Positions 32,916-41,434 of a stretch of 64,000 nucleotides of DNA are shown here, one piece after another. The position numbers were made by a program, and so were the translations under genes. The notes beneath the pieces were generated by a model. It was not told where the DNA came from. It saw only the letters and a program-made list of their open reading frames with translations, and did no database searches. Each line of letters opens with the position of its first letter. Position 1 is the stretch's first letter. The stretch lies in contig JAAFIK010000007.1 in the NCBI GenBank assembly GCA_013298665.1, positions 56,266 to 120,265 of the forward strand, in the 5' to 3' direction. This DNA is from Chitinophagales bacterium (GTDB taxonomy: Bacteria > Bacteroidota > Bacteroidia > Chitinophagales > Chitinophagaceae).

Positions 32916-34163
32916 TTATGAAGGCAGAGATCGCATTTTTTTATGCGCGGCTATCCACAGACAGATGGCAAAACCACTCTGTGACACCAATGCTGCAATA
33001 GCGGCTCCTTTCGCTCCCCATACAGGCATCAGCAGGCCGTTGCACAAAAGATTAACCATTACTGCAACAAAACAAATACGGATAAAAAGCCGGGTATGCC
33101 CGAGTGCGGTAAGTACTGTACCATACACCTGTGTTAAGCAATACGCACTTAACGCAGCCATCGACCAGCGTAGTACGGAAGCACCATATGGATCTGCCTG
33201 TTTATACAACAAGCCCTGGCATTCCATGGCAAATACACTGGTAACAACAGTTGCCGGTATGGCAAAACCGAGCAGCAGCAGGGCCGAACGGGCAGCGGTT
33301 TTCCGCACCAGTACACCATCGTTGCAATGACGCGCAATAAAGGGCAGCAGAAACCCTGCCACCAGAAAACCCACCATGTTTCCTGCATCCAGCAGACGGT
33401 AAGCGGCTGCATAGGTACCCGCTTCACAGGCGCCGTTGTGGTGCAGACGGGTCAGTAAAAAACCATCAGCACGGTTATGTGTTGTCATCAGCAACACAAT
33501 CATCCCGAAGGGCAGGGCCGCCACGAAGAGTTGTTTATCAAATACCCTCCGGACGGCAAAAAGAAGATTTGCCTTTTGCCGGAGTAACAGCAGCAATACC
33601 ATTATAACCAGCAGTATAGACAGCGTTTGTATGCCGGCAAAACTTTCGATACTGATGCGGCCAAAGCTACCGGGGAACAAAAGCATAGTTCCACAGGCAG
33701 CAAGTGCCAGCAGTTTATCGGCTACAGATACCCATGCATCGGCCGTAAACCATTGCAGGGCCGTAAGGCTGTTGCGCAGGAAAATAAGAAAGGAGAAAAG
33801 GAATTGGTTAAGCCCGAGGAGAAGCAGCCAAACCGGGTGTCCGGTACCCATCAGCATACCGGCAAGCCCGAGCAGCCCGCCATACAGCAGACCCATCAGC
33901 AGTTTGAGGGTTGCTGTTGCACCATATTGCTGTTGCAGCCAATCGGGGTCATGCGCGGCACGACGGTTCCAGGCAGTGCTGAGCCCGGCATCAAGAAAGA
34001 AATTGAATATACAGGCCAGGTTGAAGAGCGCAAAATATTGCCCGTACACTTCTGTACCCACCGTATTTTGTACTTGCCTGTCAATACCAAATATCCATAC
34101 CGGTTTTACCAGTACGTTGAGCAATACCAGCAGAAAAAGGGAGGAGAAGAATTTTTTTGACAA
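32916..34163 (-). CDS. Polysaccharide flippase (Wzx/MATE-like)
   Basis: A 415-residue membrane protein with 12-14 helices, resembling lipopolysaccharide/O-antigen exporters (Polysacc_synt). It would flip lipid-linked repeat units across the inner membrane for the Wzz/ligase partners downstream. The frame must begin with TTG at 34163: the codon just before it is TGA, and the next Met lies well inside the first conserved region (VQNTVGTEVYGQYFALFNLA). This start codon is unusual and worth checking. No glycosyltransferases accompany the operon. Confidence 0.85.
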   Translation of the reverse strand: MSKKFFSSLFLLVLLNVLVKPVWIFGIDRQVQNTVGTEVYGQYFALFNLACIFNFFLDAGLSTAWNRRAAHDPDWLQQQYGATATLKLLMGLLYGGLLGLAGMLMGTGHPVWLLLLGLNQFLFSFLIFLRNSLTALQWFTADAWVSVADKLLALAACGTMLLFPGSFGRISIESFAGIQTLSILLVIMVLLLLLRQKANLLFAVRRVFDKQLFVAALPFGMIVLLMTTHNRADGFLLTRLHHNGACEAGTYAAAYRLLDAGNMVGFLVAGFLLPFIARHCNDGVLVRKTAARSALLLLGFAIPATVVTSVFAMECQGLLYKQADPYGASVLRWSMAALSAYCLTQVYGTVLTALGHTRLFIRICFVAVMVNLLCNGLLMPVWGAKGAAIAALVSQSGFAICLWIAAHKKMRSLPS

Positions 34164-34305
34164 TCAACCCGGTTTAAATAGTATGATGATGCCCGTTGTG
34201 ACATAAGCCTTCGGTTATGCAGTATGGCTATACGCCCGGAGAGACACCAGTCTCATAGCCTGCATTCATTCAAAAACGCCGTATGCTGCGGTGCTGCAGA
34301 CCCGA

Positions 34306-34779
34306 TCAACTTTCGGGGGCTACCTGCACATTGCGTGAGAAACCTTCTTCGAGTGAAATAAAGGTTTCTGTCCGTTCAATACCTTTGATTTTCTGCAACT
34401 CATCGTGCAGGACAAAGCGGAGCTGGTTAATGTCCTTGCATACAATTTCGATAAACATGCTGTAATTGCCGGTGATATAGTTCAGCCGTACAATTTCGGG
34501 GATGCGTTCCAGGTCCTTGGCCACGGTATCATAGAGCGAACTCTTTTCAAGATAGATACCTACAAATGCGGTTATATCATACCCCAGTTGTTTGATATCT
34601 ACGTTCAGTTTTGTACCTTTAACAATACCAAACTCCTGTAGTTTCTTAATCCTTACATGGATGGTGCCACCACTCACAAACAGTTTTTTCCCAAGGTCGG
34701 CATAAGAAATTTCAGCATTGTTCATCATCTCGTGGATGATCTGAAGATCTAATTTGTCAAGATTTAATTTCGCAGCCAT
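34306..34779 (-). CDS. Lrp/AsnC-family transcriptional regulator
   Basis: A 157-residue regulator: a helix-turn-helix (about 8-60, LDLQIIHEMMNNAEISYADL and SGGTIHVRIKKLQEFGI) and a C-terminal RAM ligand domain (about 70-150) with the VRLNYITGNYSMFIEIVC core. Such proteins form octamers and respond to amino acids. The targets are not evident from its neighbours. The very AT-rich stretch upstream (34780-34880) is a plausible self-binding region. A short hairpin with a TTCG loop (34202-34218) lies between its stop and the flippase gene; the 34164-34305 gap holds nothing else. Confidence 0.92.
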   Translation of the reverse strand: MAAKLNLDKLDLQIIHEMMNNAEISYADLGKKLFVSGGTIHVRIKKLQEFGIVKGTKLNVDIKQLGYDITAFVGIYLEKSSLYDTVAKDLERIPEIVRLNYITGNYSMFIEIVCKDINQLRFVLHDELQKIKGIERTETFISLEEGFSRNVQVAPES

Positions 34780-34931
34780 TTTAAAAGGTTAAATTCGTTA
34801 AAATTTAATATTAAGTGCAATATATTAAACAATATCTATAATTTCAAATTAATTATTAAAATATTTACAACATAATGAACTATTACTTAGTTTTACATCA
34901 GTTCTTCTTCTGGCAGTAGCCGGAATAACAT

Positions 34932-35101
34932 TGTGGGGTGATGAAATTTTTGGCAGACATGCCCCCTTGTCTCGGGGGTGAGGACAACAGGATAAACGCA
35001 GCATAGAGCCGCTTTGCCGCAAGGCAGAGCGACCAGGGTCGACCACTGAACTTTGTGCTATGGCTAACTGCCTCGTGGAGGTTCGATCCCTCCCCCTACA
35101 G
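34932..35101 (+). tRNA. tRNA-like gene with a ~98-nt structured variable region
   Basis: The ends form a canonical tRNA. A 7-bp acceptor stem (TGTGGGG 34932-34938 with CCCTACA 35094-35100, one G-T pair) is followed by TG at positions 8-9. The D stem is ATG/CAT with GG in the loop. The anticodon stem is CCCCC/GGGGG (34962-34966, 34974-34978) around the 7-nt loop TTGTCTC. The T arm is GGAGG-TTCGATC-CCTCC (35077-35093), joined directly to the acceptor, and the discriminator is G35101. CCA is not encoded. In place of a 4-20-nt variable loop there are 98 nt that fold: GAGG/CCTC, CAG/CTG, AGCATAG with CTATGGCT, and an 8-bp hairpin GCTTTGCC-GCAA-GGCAGAGC. The anticodon position would read GTC with a pyrimidine at 37, which is odd. 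It may be a novel class II-like tRNA, a tRNA-derived regulatory RNA, or an insertion-bearing pseudogene. TAGTTTTA at about 34888 could be its promoter. Confidence 0.55.
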
Positions 35102-35167
35102 CTTTTGTATCATTATCCAATCCAATATCCGGGGTAAACCAAACCTCAACCTCCAAGTAAGGAATTT

Positions 35168-35195
35168 TCCTCCGTTTTCGGGGGGATTTTTTTTT
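35168..35195 (+). terminator. Rho-independent terminator behind the tRNA-like gene
   Basis: Stem TCCTCCG / CGGGGGA-type pairing with a TTTT loop, then nine T. It points along the plus strand although both flanking protein genes are on the minus strand, so it must serve the tRNA-like transcript. The 35196-35357 remainder of the gap holds no clear feature; a TGGAGGTTC sequence at about 35251 recalls the T arm, but no cloverleaf can be drawn. Confidence 0.85.
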
Positions 35196-35357
35196 GCCTG
35201 TCATGCTCATATCACCAGCAGCAGAGCAGCACTACGCGGTTGCCTTCTACCTGGAGGTTCCGATCCTGGGTTGAACAATTACCTGCTTTCCAGGCATTCC
35301 TGAATCCTTCCCTTTAAACGGTGCGTTCACAAACGCTTCAGGCTATCTGCCACGCTG

Positions 35358-36500
35358 CTATTTATTCAGCAACGCACCCAGTTTGGCATCCAATGCCGGG
35401 CCACGCAGTCCTTCAGCAATAATTTTACCATCCGGATCCACCAGTACATTGTAAGGAATGCCCTGCAAGCCATAAAGTGGTACAGCCGCACTGCTCCAGT
35501 ACTTCAGGTCGCTGATTTGCTTCCATTCCAATCCATCTTCCTTAATGGCTGCCAGCCAGGCACTTTTATCCCGGTCTAAGGATACACCCAGTACCGTGAA
35601 GTTTTTATCTTTAAAACGGTTATAGGCTTTCACCACATTGGGGTTTTCGCCACGGCAGGGACCGCACCAGCTCGCCCAGAAATCAACAAGTACATATTTA
35701 CCACGTAACTGGCTCAGGGCAAACGGATTACCGTCAGTATCGGGCATGCTGATTTCCGGCGCTGTACTGCCAATGGCTGCAGGCTGCGGTGCTGCCTGCT
35801 GTGCCGCACGCTGGGCAAGCATGGTGTTGAACTGGTCAACCATGGTGGCCACAGCAGCATTGCCGGGATAACGTTGTTTCAAACGCCCCATTGGTTTTTC
35901 AAGTTCCAGCGGGTTAATATTCCTGGTAAAGCCAAAAGCAAATAAGGCCATTACCGGGTTCGTTGTGGTATCAATGTACTTAACAAGGTAGCTGCCATAT
36001 GCGTTTTCCTGGTCGCTGCCTTCCTTGCGCCGGGCAGCCAGCAAACTATCAGCACCCTTGGTTTGTGCCAGTTGCTGTACCTGTTGAGCGAGGCTGTCTA
36101 ATGCACTGCGGCGGGCCGAAACCTGCTGTATAAAACCTTTCAACTGTGCATTGGCCGGCGTATTGAAGTCAATCGTGCTGATGTCGAGTTTTTTCAGGTC
36201 GGCAGTAAAATCGATCTTCTCCCTGTCGTTGATGAAAACAAAGAAGGTATTGTCCTGCGCCAGGCGGATGCGGTACATGCCCTGTTCCTTTGCAGGTGTA
36301 CTAAGGGTAAAAAGTCCACCCTTACTTTTTGCCGAATCCACAATCTCGGGGTTGCGTTTGCTGAAAAATATCTCTTCGAGGTAAACCGTCTGATCGGCAG
36401 CATTCCTGATATTCCCATTTACGGTAAACCGGCCATTACCAGCATTTTTACACGCTGCAAGTATACCTGTCAGCAGTAAAAACATCATTACTTTCTTCAT
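35358..36500 (-). CDS. TlpA-like thiol:disulfide lipoprotein with DUF4369 domain
   Basis: A 380-residue envelope lipoprotein (lipobox LAAC, C17). The N-terminal half is a DUF4369-type beta domain (about 25-115), then a helical linker rich in Gln and Ala. The C-terminal half is an AhpC/TSA-thioredoxin domain (about 245-380) with the active site WASWCGPCR and cis-Pro in GIPYNVLVDPDG. Such proteins reduce or isomerise disulfides in the periplasm and are often linked to cytochrome c maturation. It lies 11 bp behind gatB on the same strand and is probably cotranscribed, although no functional tie is obvious. Confidence 0.92.
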   Translation of the reverse strand: MKKVMMFLLLTGILAACKNAGNGRFTVNGNIRNAADQTVYLEEIFFSKRNPEIVDSAKSKGGLFTLSTPAKEQGMYRIRLAQDNTFFVFINDREKIDFTADLKKLDISTIDFNTPANAQLKGFIQQVSARRSALDSLAQQVQQLAQTKGADSLLAARRKEGSDQENAYGSYLVKYIDTTTNPVMALFAFGFTRNINPLELEKPMGRLKQRYPGNAAVATMVDQFNTMLAQRAAQQAAPQPAAIGSTAPEISMPDTDGNPFALSQLRGKYVLVDFWASWCGPCRGENPNVVKAYNRFKDKNFTVLGVSLDRDKSAWLAAIKEDGLEWKQISDLKYWSSAAVPLYGLQGIPYNVLVDPDGKIIAEGLRGPALDAKLGALLNK

Positions 36501-36511
36501 CCTGTTATTTT

Positions 36512-37954
36512 TTACGCGTTTAATTTTTGATGGAGCAGGCTGTTCACAATAGTGATGTCGGCTTTGCCCTTGCTTTTTTTCTTTACCTCGCCTACAAACA
36601 GGCCGATTAACCCTTTCTTTCCTTTTTTATATTCCTGTACTTTATCCGGCATGGCTGTCAGCACTTCATCCACCCACTGCTCAATAGCGCCGGTATCGCT
36701 TTCCTGCACCAGGTTGAGTAATATCGCCAGTTCGGCAGGTGTCTTATCCGGCGACTCCAGCAGTGCAGGGAATATACGGGAAGAAGCAGTGCTGAAGTTT
36801 GTTTTACCCGATTCCACCCATGCTACCAATGCGGCAAGGGTGGCAGCCGGCAGTGGAAACCCGGTAATACCCGTTCCTGTTTCATTGAGGTGCGACCTTA
36901 CCGGCCCGAGCAACCAGTTGGCCGCAGCTTTACAAAGCGGCGTAGCCGCAATAACCGCATCATAGTATTGCGCCATAGCCTTATCCTGGCAAAGTTGTGC
37001 GGCATCATAAGGCGTCAGGCCAAGGGCGGTATAGCGGGCTTCTGCCGCCGCAGGCAGCGGATCCATCGCAGCCTTTATCGCTTCAACATAAGCACTGGTT
37101 ACCACAAAGGGGGTAAGATCAGGCTCAGGAAAATAGCGGTAATCATCCGCCTCTTCTTTGGTGCGCATCGAAAAACTTGTGCCCCTCTCTGCATCAAAAC
37201 TGCGTGTTTCCTGTATAATGGCAGCACCGGTGGTGGTTAATTGTACCTGGCGCTGCAGTTCATGTTCAATGGCCCGTTTTACATTGCGGATGCTGTTGAG
37301 GTTCTTTACCTCGACCTTGGTGCCGAGCGCAGTTTCGCCCTTAAGCCGGATGGAGATATTGGCATCGCAACGCAGGCTGCCTGCCTCCATATTGCCATCG
37401 CAAACGCCAATCCAGCGAACGAGGCGGCGGAGTTCGGTAAGAAAAGCAAAGGCTTCATCCGCACTGTGCAGCGCAGGTTCGGTTACAATCTCAAGCAGGG
37501 GTACACCGGCACGATTAAGGTCGATACAGGTGTATTGATCGTCCACATCATGGATACTCTTACCCGCATCCTCCTCCATATGGATACGGTTCAGCGGTAT
37601 ATTAAGCCGTTCGTTATTGACAACAATGGTTACTGCTCCATTTTTGCAGATAGGGGTGGTATGCTGGGATACCTGGTAACCCTTGGGCAGGTCGGGATAA
37701 AAATAGTTTTTACGGGCAAAATAATTGTACGATTCGATGCTGCATCCCAGGGCAATACCGAGGCGGATGGCATGATCGATGGCTTCGCGGTTGATACGGG
37801 GCAATGTGCCGGGATGCGCCAGTGTAACGGGGCTGATATGCGTATTGGGTTCGCCGCCAAAAGCCGCGCTGTCTCCGCAAAACAACTTACTGCGGGTAAG
37901 CAACTGGGCGTGTACTTCCAGGCCAATAACGGCTTCGTATGTATCCGGTAACAT
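36512..37954 (-). CDS. gatB: Asp/Glu-tRNA amidotransferase subunit B
   Basis: A 480-residue GatB, the tRNA-binding and kinase subunit that converts Glu-tRNA(Gln) or Asp-tRNA(Asn) to the amide. Signatures are EAVIGLEVHAQLLTRSKLFC at the start, YPDLPKGYQVSQ, the cradle motif RCDANISIR and the C-terminal YqeY-like tail domain (about 330-480). Presence of asnB in this window does not replace this route. gatA and gatC are not in the window, as is usual for scattered gat genes in Bacteroidota. It is the first gene of the gatB-tlpA unit. Confidence 0.97.
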   Translation of the reverse strand: MLPDTYEAVIGLEVHAQLLTRSKLFCGDSAAFGGEPNTHISPVTLAHPGTLPRINREAIDHAIRLGIALGCSIESYNYFARKNYFYPDLPKGYQVSQHTTPICKNGAVTIVVNNERLNIPLNRIHMEEDAGKSIHDVDDQYTCIDLNRAGVPLLEIVTEPALHSADEAFAFLTELRRLVRWIGVCDGNMEAGSLRCDANISIRLKGETALGTKVEVKNLNSIRNVKRAIEHELQRQVQLTTTGAAIIQETRSFDAERGTSFSMRTKEEADDYRYFPEPDLTPFVVTSAYVEAIKAAMDPLPAAAEARYTALGLTPYDAAQLCQDKAMAQYYDAVIAATPLCKAAANWLLGPVRSHLNETGTGITGFPLPAATLAALVAWVESGKTNFSTASSRIFPALLESPDKTPAELAILLNLVQESDTGAIEQWVDEVLTAMPDKVQEYKKGKKGLIGLFVGEVKKKSKGKADITIVNSLLHQKLNA

Positions 37955-38025
37955 GGGACAAAACTACGGAATAAAGCAGGAAGGTTTGTGCGGCATGGGA
38001 AAATGCCCGGCAATCTGTATTGTGT

Positions 38026-38094
38026 ATTGAGTACTTAGTACAGAGTACTCAGTATCAAGTATCAAGGCAGAAGCCGACTAAGTACTGAGTACCT
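38026..38094. repeat. Cluster of AGTACT-type palindromic repeats
   Basis: Several interleaved copies of AGTACTnAGTAC and related TATCAAGTATCAAG within 69 bp, between gatB and the RHS remnant. The same core is found at 8693-8709 and 38308-38324. Confidence 0.6.
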
Positions 38095-38215
38095 TGTTTT
38101 CACTAAACGTATACGTAAAGTTGTACACATAATCATTGGCCAGTGGATCCACCTCAATAAACCGCCCCGTTTGCGGATCGTGGTTGCGCCATTTGAACTG
38201 GTAATAGCTCAAACT
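38078..38215 (-). pseudogene. Remnant of an RHS-repeat core (RHS/YD-type) protein
   Basis: On the minus strand a ~45-codon frame reads YYQFKWRNHDPQTGRF then IEVDPLANDYVYN and TFSENKV before a TAG at 38078. This matches the conserved C-terminal core of RHS-repeat toxin proteins (KWRxYDPxIGRFxSxDPLA ... YAFSENKV). There is no start, no upstream repeat region, and an in-frame stop sits a few codons upstream, so only a fragment survives. It lies in the 379-bp gap between gatB and the sensor kinase, bordered on both sides by GTACT repeats. It is a relic of a lost polymorphic-toxin locus or a passenger of a recombination event. Confidence 0.8.
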
Positions 38216-38307
38216 GAGTACCGTTACAAGGCATCTTTCCCATAGCAGATCCTAGGTAACCCCGTAGTAAAGCCGAGGATTACCCGTCTAAGCTCGTCTT
38301 TTCCCAT

Positions 38308-38324
38308 ACCAGGTACTGAGTACT
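38308..38324. repeat. Intergenic GTACTGAGTACT repeat, copy 2
   Basis: Identical over 17 bases to 8693-8709 (ACCAGGTACTGAGTACT). It lies 10 bp beyond the stop of the sensor kinase gene. Confidence 0.6.
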
Positions 38325-38333
38325 TTAGTACCT

Positions 38334-41300
38334 CTATACCTCACGCCGGTCCAATCCGGGTATGCTTACCCATACCGTGGTACCTTCTCCCGGGGCACTG
38401 GTAATACTGAGTGTGGCTTCCATGGTTTTCAGCAAGTCTTTGATGATGAGGTAGCCTAAACCATTGCCTTTGCGGTTGTCGTTGTTTGCTGCCGATATAA
38501 TCACCTGTCCCTTCATGATATGCGATACCTGTTCGGCAGTCATTCCCGCGCCCCTGTCTTCTATACTGAGTACCAGCGAATGTCCCTTGCGGGTACCCCC
38601 GATACAGATACTGCCCTCCCCGCTGAAATTGATGGCGTTGGCTACCAGGTTGTAGACGAGTATTTTCATCGGTTCAAAATACTGGAACAGCGTCAGTGAG
38701 GGGTCGATTGTATTGCTGAACCGGATACCTTTTTGCTTAGCCATAGACGCCAGTACACTTACCGACTGGTTAACCACCGCGTATACGTTAAAGCGCTCCC
38801 GGTGCAGACGGCGGTTTTCCTGCTGGTATTTGATCCAGTTGAGGATATTGGTAGAGAGCAATTGCAGTTCCTGCGCCGTATTCGCCATTTCGCGTATGGT
38901 TTCGTCCTGCAAAGACTCAGGCATATGCTTTCGTTCTTCCACCAGTTTTTTACCCGCCACGGTTACAAATTTGAGCGGGGTAACAATATCGTGGCTGATG
39001 ATGGAGATGAGTTTTGTTTTGATGGTATTGTTTTTTTCGAGTACCTCATTCTGCCCTTGCAACTCGGCTGTTTTTGCTGCAACCAATTGCTCCAGCCGCT
39101 GCTGGTTAAGCACCAGGCGGCGGGTACGGAAGCGGAAAACAACACCCATGAGGATAAGACCCGTTAAACCCGCCAGTACAAAAAACCACCAGCGCCTGTA
39201 CCAGGGGGCAGCAATGGTAAAGCTGATTTCTTTATACAAATAGTTACCCGTGCCAAAACCATTCCGCTTGCGGATGCGCAGCACGTAATTACCAGGTGGC
39301 AGTTTGGTAAACCGGATGATGGATTCATTATCGGTATTGATGGGTTTCCAGCCGGGCATATCGTTAAGCTGGTAAGCCACGTAAACATTCTCTTTGTTGC
39401 ACCAGGCCGGGAAGCCAATCTGCACCATTATCTCACCTGTTGTTGAGGGCAGCATAAGACGGGAAAGGCTGTCCGGGTTTAGGTTTACACTATCCACCAC
39501 CACTTTATCAATATACAGTTCTCCATCCGGCATGGCTGTCACTTCTTTTCCGGGATCCGCCCAGAGCAAACCATCCATCGTGGGAAAAGAGAGTACCTGG
39601 TTGCTGAGTTGCAATGCGCAGGGCCGGCAACCACCATTCATCTCCGTCATGTCCATCCCGTCATTCTTTCCGTAATAATGATAATACACATCCCCGGTAT
39701 TCTTTTCATACGCGTCAATCAGCTCGGCAATACTGGTTTTAAAAAGCCCTTTGTTGGTGCTGATCCAGCAATACCCTTTATTGTCGGGCCGGAAACAGTG
39801 GGCATACAATAAATAACTGTTCTTATCCAGTGGCATGGCCTTGGTAATGCCATTCCTGCGCACATAAAATCCTTTGCCGTAGGTACCAAAAAAAACATAA
39901 TCCTGGTATTGCCACAATGCCCGCACACAATTATCCCTTGCAGGAAAGAGCGTATCCAGTGTATTGGTAACCCTGTTAAATTGTAAAAGTCCGTTGCAGG
40001 TAGCCATAAGTATAATACCAGGGCTCGTTTCAAGTACATCAAAAAGCATATTCTCAATACCCGAACGATGCATATACCTGATGGTATCGCCCTGCAGGTA
40101 ACCAATTCCACGCTCATGGGTAACCAGCCGTTGCCCGTTGGCCAGCAGTGTAACAATAGTGTGGCGGGTGGTTATCTTCGGGTATATCGTTCGCTGGTGG
40201 GTGATATAGTTATAACTGGCCAGGCAACTGTGCCCATACTCCTCCCTCCGCTGCGAATACCAAAGCATACTGTCTTTTGTATGGGACAACATATAAAAGA
40301 AATTTCCTTCGATGGGCATATCCGGATTGGCAGCCTGCCACTTACCCAAAATATGCCCTTCACTGGTAAGTATATTACCATCGGCCATCTCGAGTTGTGT
40401 ATAGTAAGCATTTGCCTGATCGGGCGTCTTGCTGTGGCGCTTTACCGGCTCCACCTGGTTTTGGCTGATCACAATCAGTCCTTTTGAATTGGTGCCGAGA
40501 AAAAGCAGTTTTCGCTTTTCGCTGTACTGGGCATAGCGGATAAAGGCATCAGTAGGCACAGCATCACAGCATACCCGGGGTACCAGCACCCCATTCTGCA
40601 AAGTAAGCGTCCAGGCCATATTATTCCTGATCAGGATGGGATAGGCCATGCCATTATCCCAGATCAGCAAACCCTTACCCGGTGCCTGGATATCAAAAAA
40701 AGCCGGCAGGTTCAACGACATGGGTACAGATACATTGCCCGGGCCGATATACCTGACCTGGTTGTACTTCGTCAGCACAAAGCAGGAGTCTCCTATTTTA
40801 AAACCCGCTTCTATATCTGTCGTATCTGATGAGCCGGCAATACGCTCGTTTGCATACCGGGCATAGTAGTAAAGTTTTTTAGTGTTGATTACAAAACAGG
40901 ATGTATCTGTCAGCGGTAATACCTTATCATAGGGAAGGTTATATATCTTTCTGGAGGGGTGCCGTTGTTTCCAGGCAAACAGGCTGTCGGAAAGTGCAAG
41001 GTAAAAGTGATTACCAGGCTGCGTTGGGCTCTGTGTTGTCACTTTGGCAAAGGGTTCTAAACGATTTTTACTGATACGCACCACATTACCATCAACATCG
41101 GAACTGTAGAGTGTACCCGCGTTATTGCGCAGGATAAAAAGCATCCGTTCTGCGGTAATAAATGGCGTATTGGCATTGGAAAAAATGCTGAAGTGGAGTC
41201 CGTTAAACCGTACAATACCGGCTTCCGTAGCCATCCACAAAAACCCCGTCTGCTCATCCCATTGTATACCTTTCAGCCCATTGGAAGGCAGCCCGTTTTC

Positions 41301-41399
41301 TGTGCGGTATTCGCGGATATTAAACCCTGTCTGTGCGAGGGCAGTACGCCCATACAGCAAAGTCATACCCCATAAACAAATGATACTCAACAGGCGCAT
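38334..41399 (-). CDS. Two-component sensor kinase with beta-propeller sensor and Y_Y_Y domain
   Basis: A 1021-residue sensor. Signal peptide (to ~22), a two-component-regulator propeller region (about 25-630; blades with NGLPSNGLKGIQWDEQTGFL and similar), a Y_Y_Y domain (about 650-725), one membrane helix (about 738-755), a coiled coil, and a kinase core with H803 in SIISHDIVTPL. The ATPase part is complete (NLVANAINF, DRGAGM, GNGLGYLI). Unlike the hybrid sensors of Bacteroides it has no receiver or AraC domain. Its partner is the LuxR-type regulator 35 bp upstream. Propeller sensors of this kind usually detect glycans or peptides in the periplasm; the ligand here is unknown. Confidence 0.93.
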   Translation of the reverse strand: MRLLSIICLWGMTLLYGRTALAQTGFNIREYRTENGLPSNGLKGIQWDEQTGFLWMATEAGIVRFNGLHFSIFSNANTPFITAERMLFILRNNAGTLYSSDVDGNVVRISKNRLEPFAKVTTQSPTQPGNHFYLALSDSLFAWKQRHPSRKIYNLPYDKVLPLTDTSCFVINTKKLYYYARYANERIAGSSDTTDIEAGFKIGDSCFVLTKYNQVRYIGPGNVSVPMSLNLPAFFDIQAPGKGLLIWDNGMAYPILIRNNMAWTLTLQNGVLVPRVCCDAVPTDAFIRYAQYSEKRKLLFLGTNSKGLIVISQNQVEPVKRHSKTPDQANAYYTQLEMADGNILTSEGHILGKWQAANPDMPIEGNFFYMLSHTKDSMLWYSQRREEYGHSCLASYNYITHQRTIYPKITTRHTIVTLLANGQRLVTHERGIGYLQGDTIRYMHRSGIENMLFDVLETSPGIILMATCNGLLQFNRVTNTLDTLFPARDNCVRALWQYQDYVFFGTYGKGFYVRRNGITKAMPLDKNSYLLYAHCFRPDNKGYCWISTNKGLFKTSIAELIDAYEKNTGDVYYHYYGKNDGMDMTEMNGGCRPCALQLSNQVLSFPTMDGLLWADPGKEVTAMPDGELYIDKVVVDSVNLNPDSLSRLMLPSTTGEIMVQIGFPAWCNKENVYVAYQLNDMPGWKPINTDNESIIRFTKLPPGNYVLRIRKRNGFGTGNYLYKEISFTIAAPWYRRWWFFVLAGLTGLILMGVVFRFRTRRLVLNQQRLEQLVAAKTAELQGQNEVLEKNNTIKTKLISIISHDIVTPLKFVTVAGKKLVEERKHMPESLQDETIREMANTAQELQLLSTNILNWIKYQQENRRLHRERFNVYAVVNQSVSVLASMAKQKGIRFSNTIDPSLTLFQYFEPMKILVYNLVANAINFSGEGSICIGGTRKGHSLVLSIEDRGAGMTAEQVSHIMKGQVIISAANNDNRKGNGLGYLIIKDLLKTMEATLSITSAPGEGTTVWVSIPGLDRREV

Positions 41400-41434
41400 A
41401 AAAAGGTTTACAAGGCCAATTTAAGCGATTTGTG

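Noticed and set aside
34932..35101. tmRNA (ssrA) or RNase P RNA as an explanation for the tRNA-like ends
   Set aside because: The element is only 170 nt, has full D and anticodon arms, has no tag-peptide frame, and lacks the tmRNA acceptor sequence; no RNase P core motifs are present.
35196..35300. A second tRNA suggested by TGGAGGTTC near 35251
   Set aside because: No acceptor or anticodon stem can be drawn around it.
38334..41399. Hybrid two-component system of the Bacteroides type
   Set aside because: The protein ends after the ATPase domain; there is no receiver or AraC domain, and a separate response regulator lies upstream.
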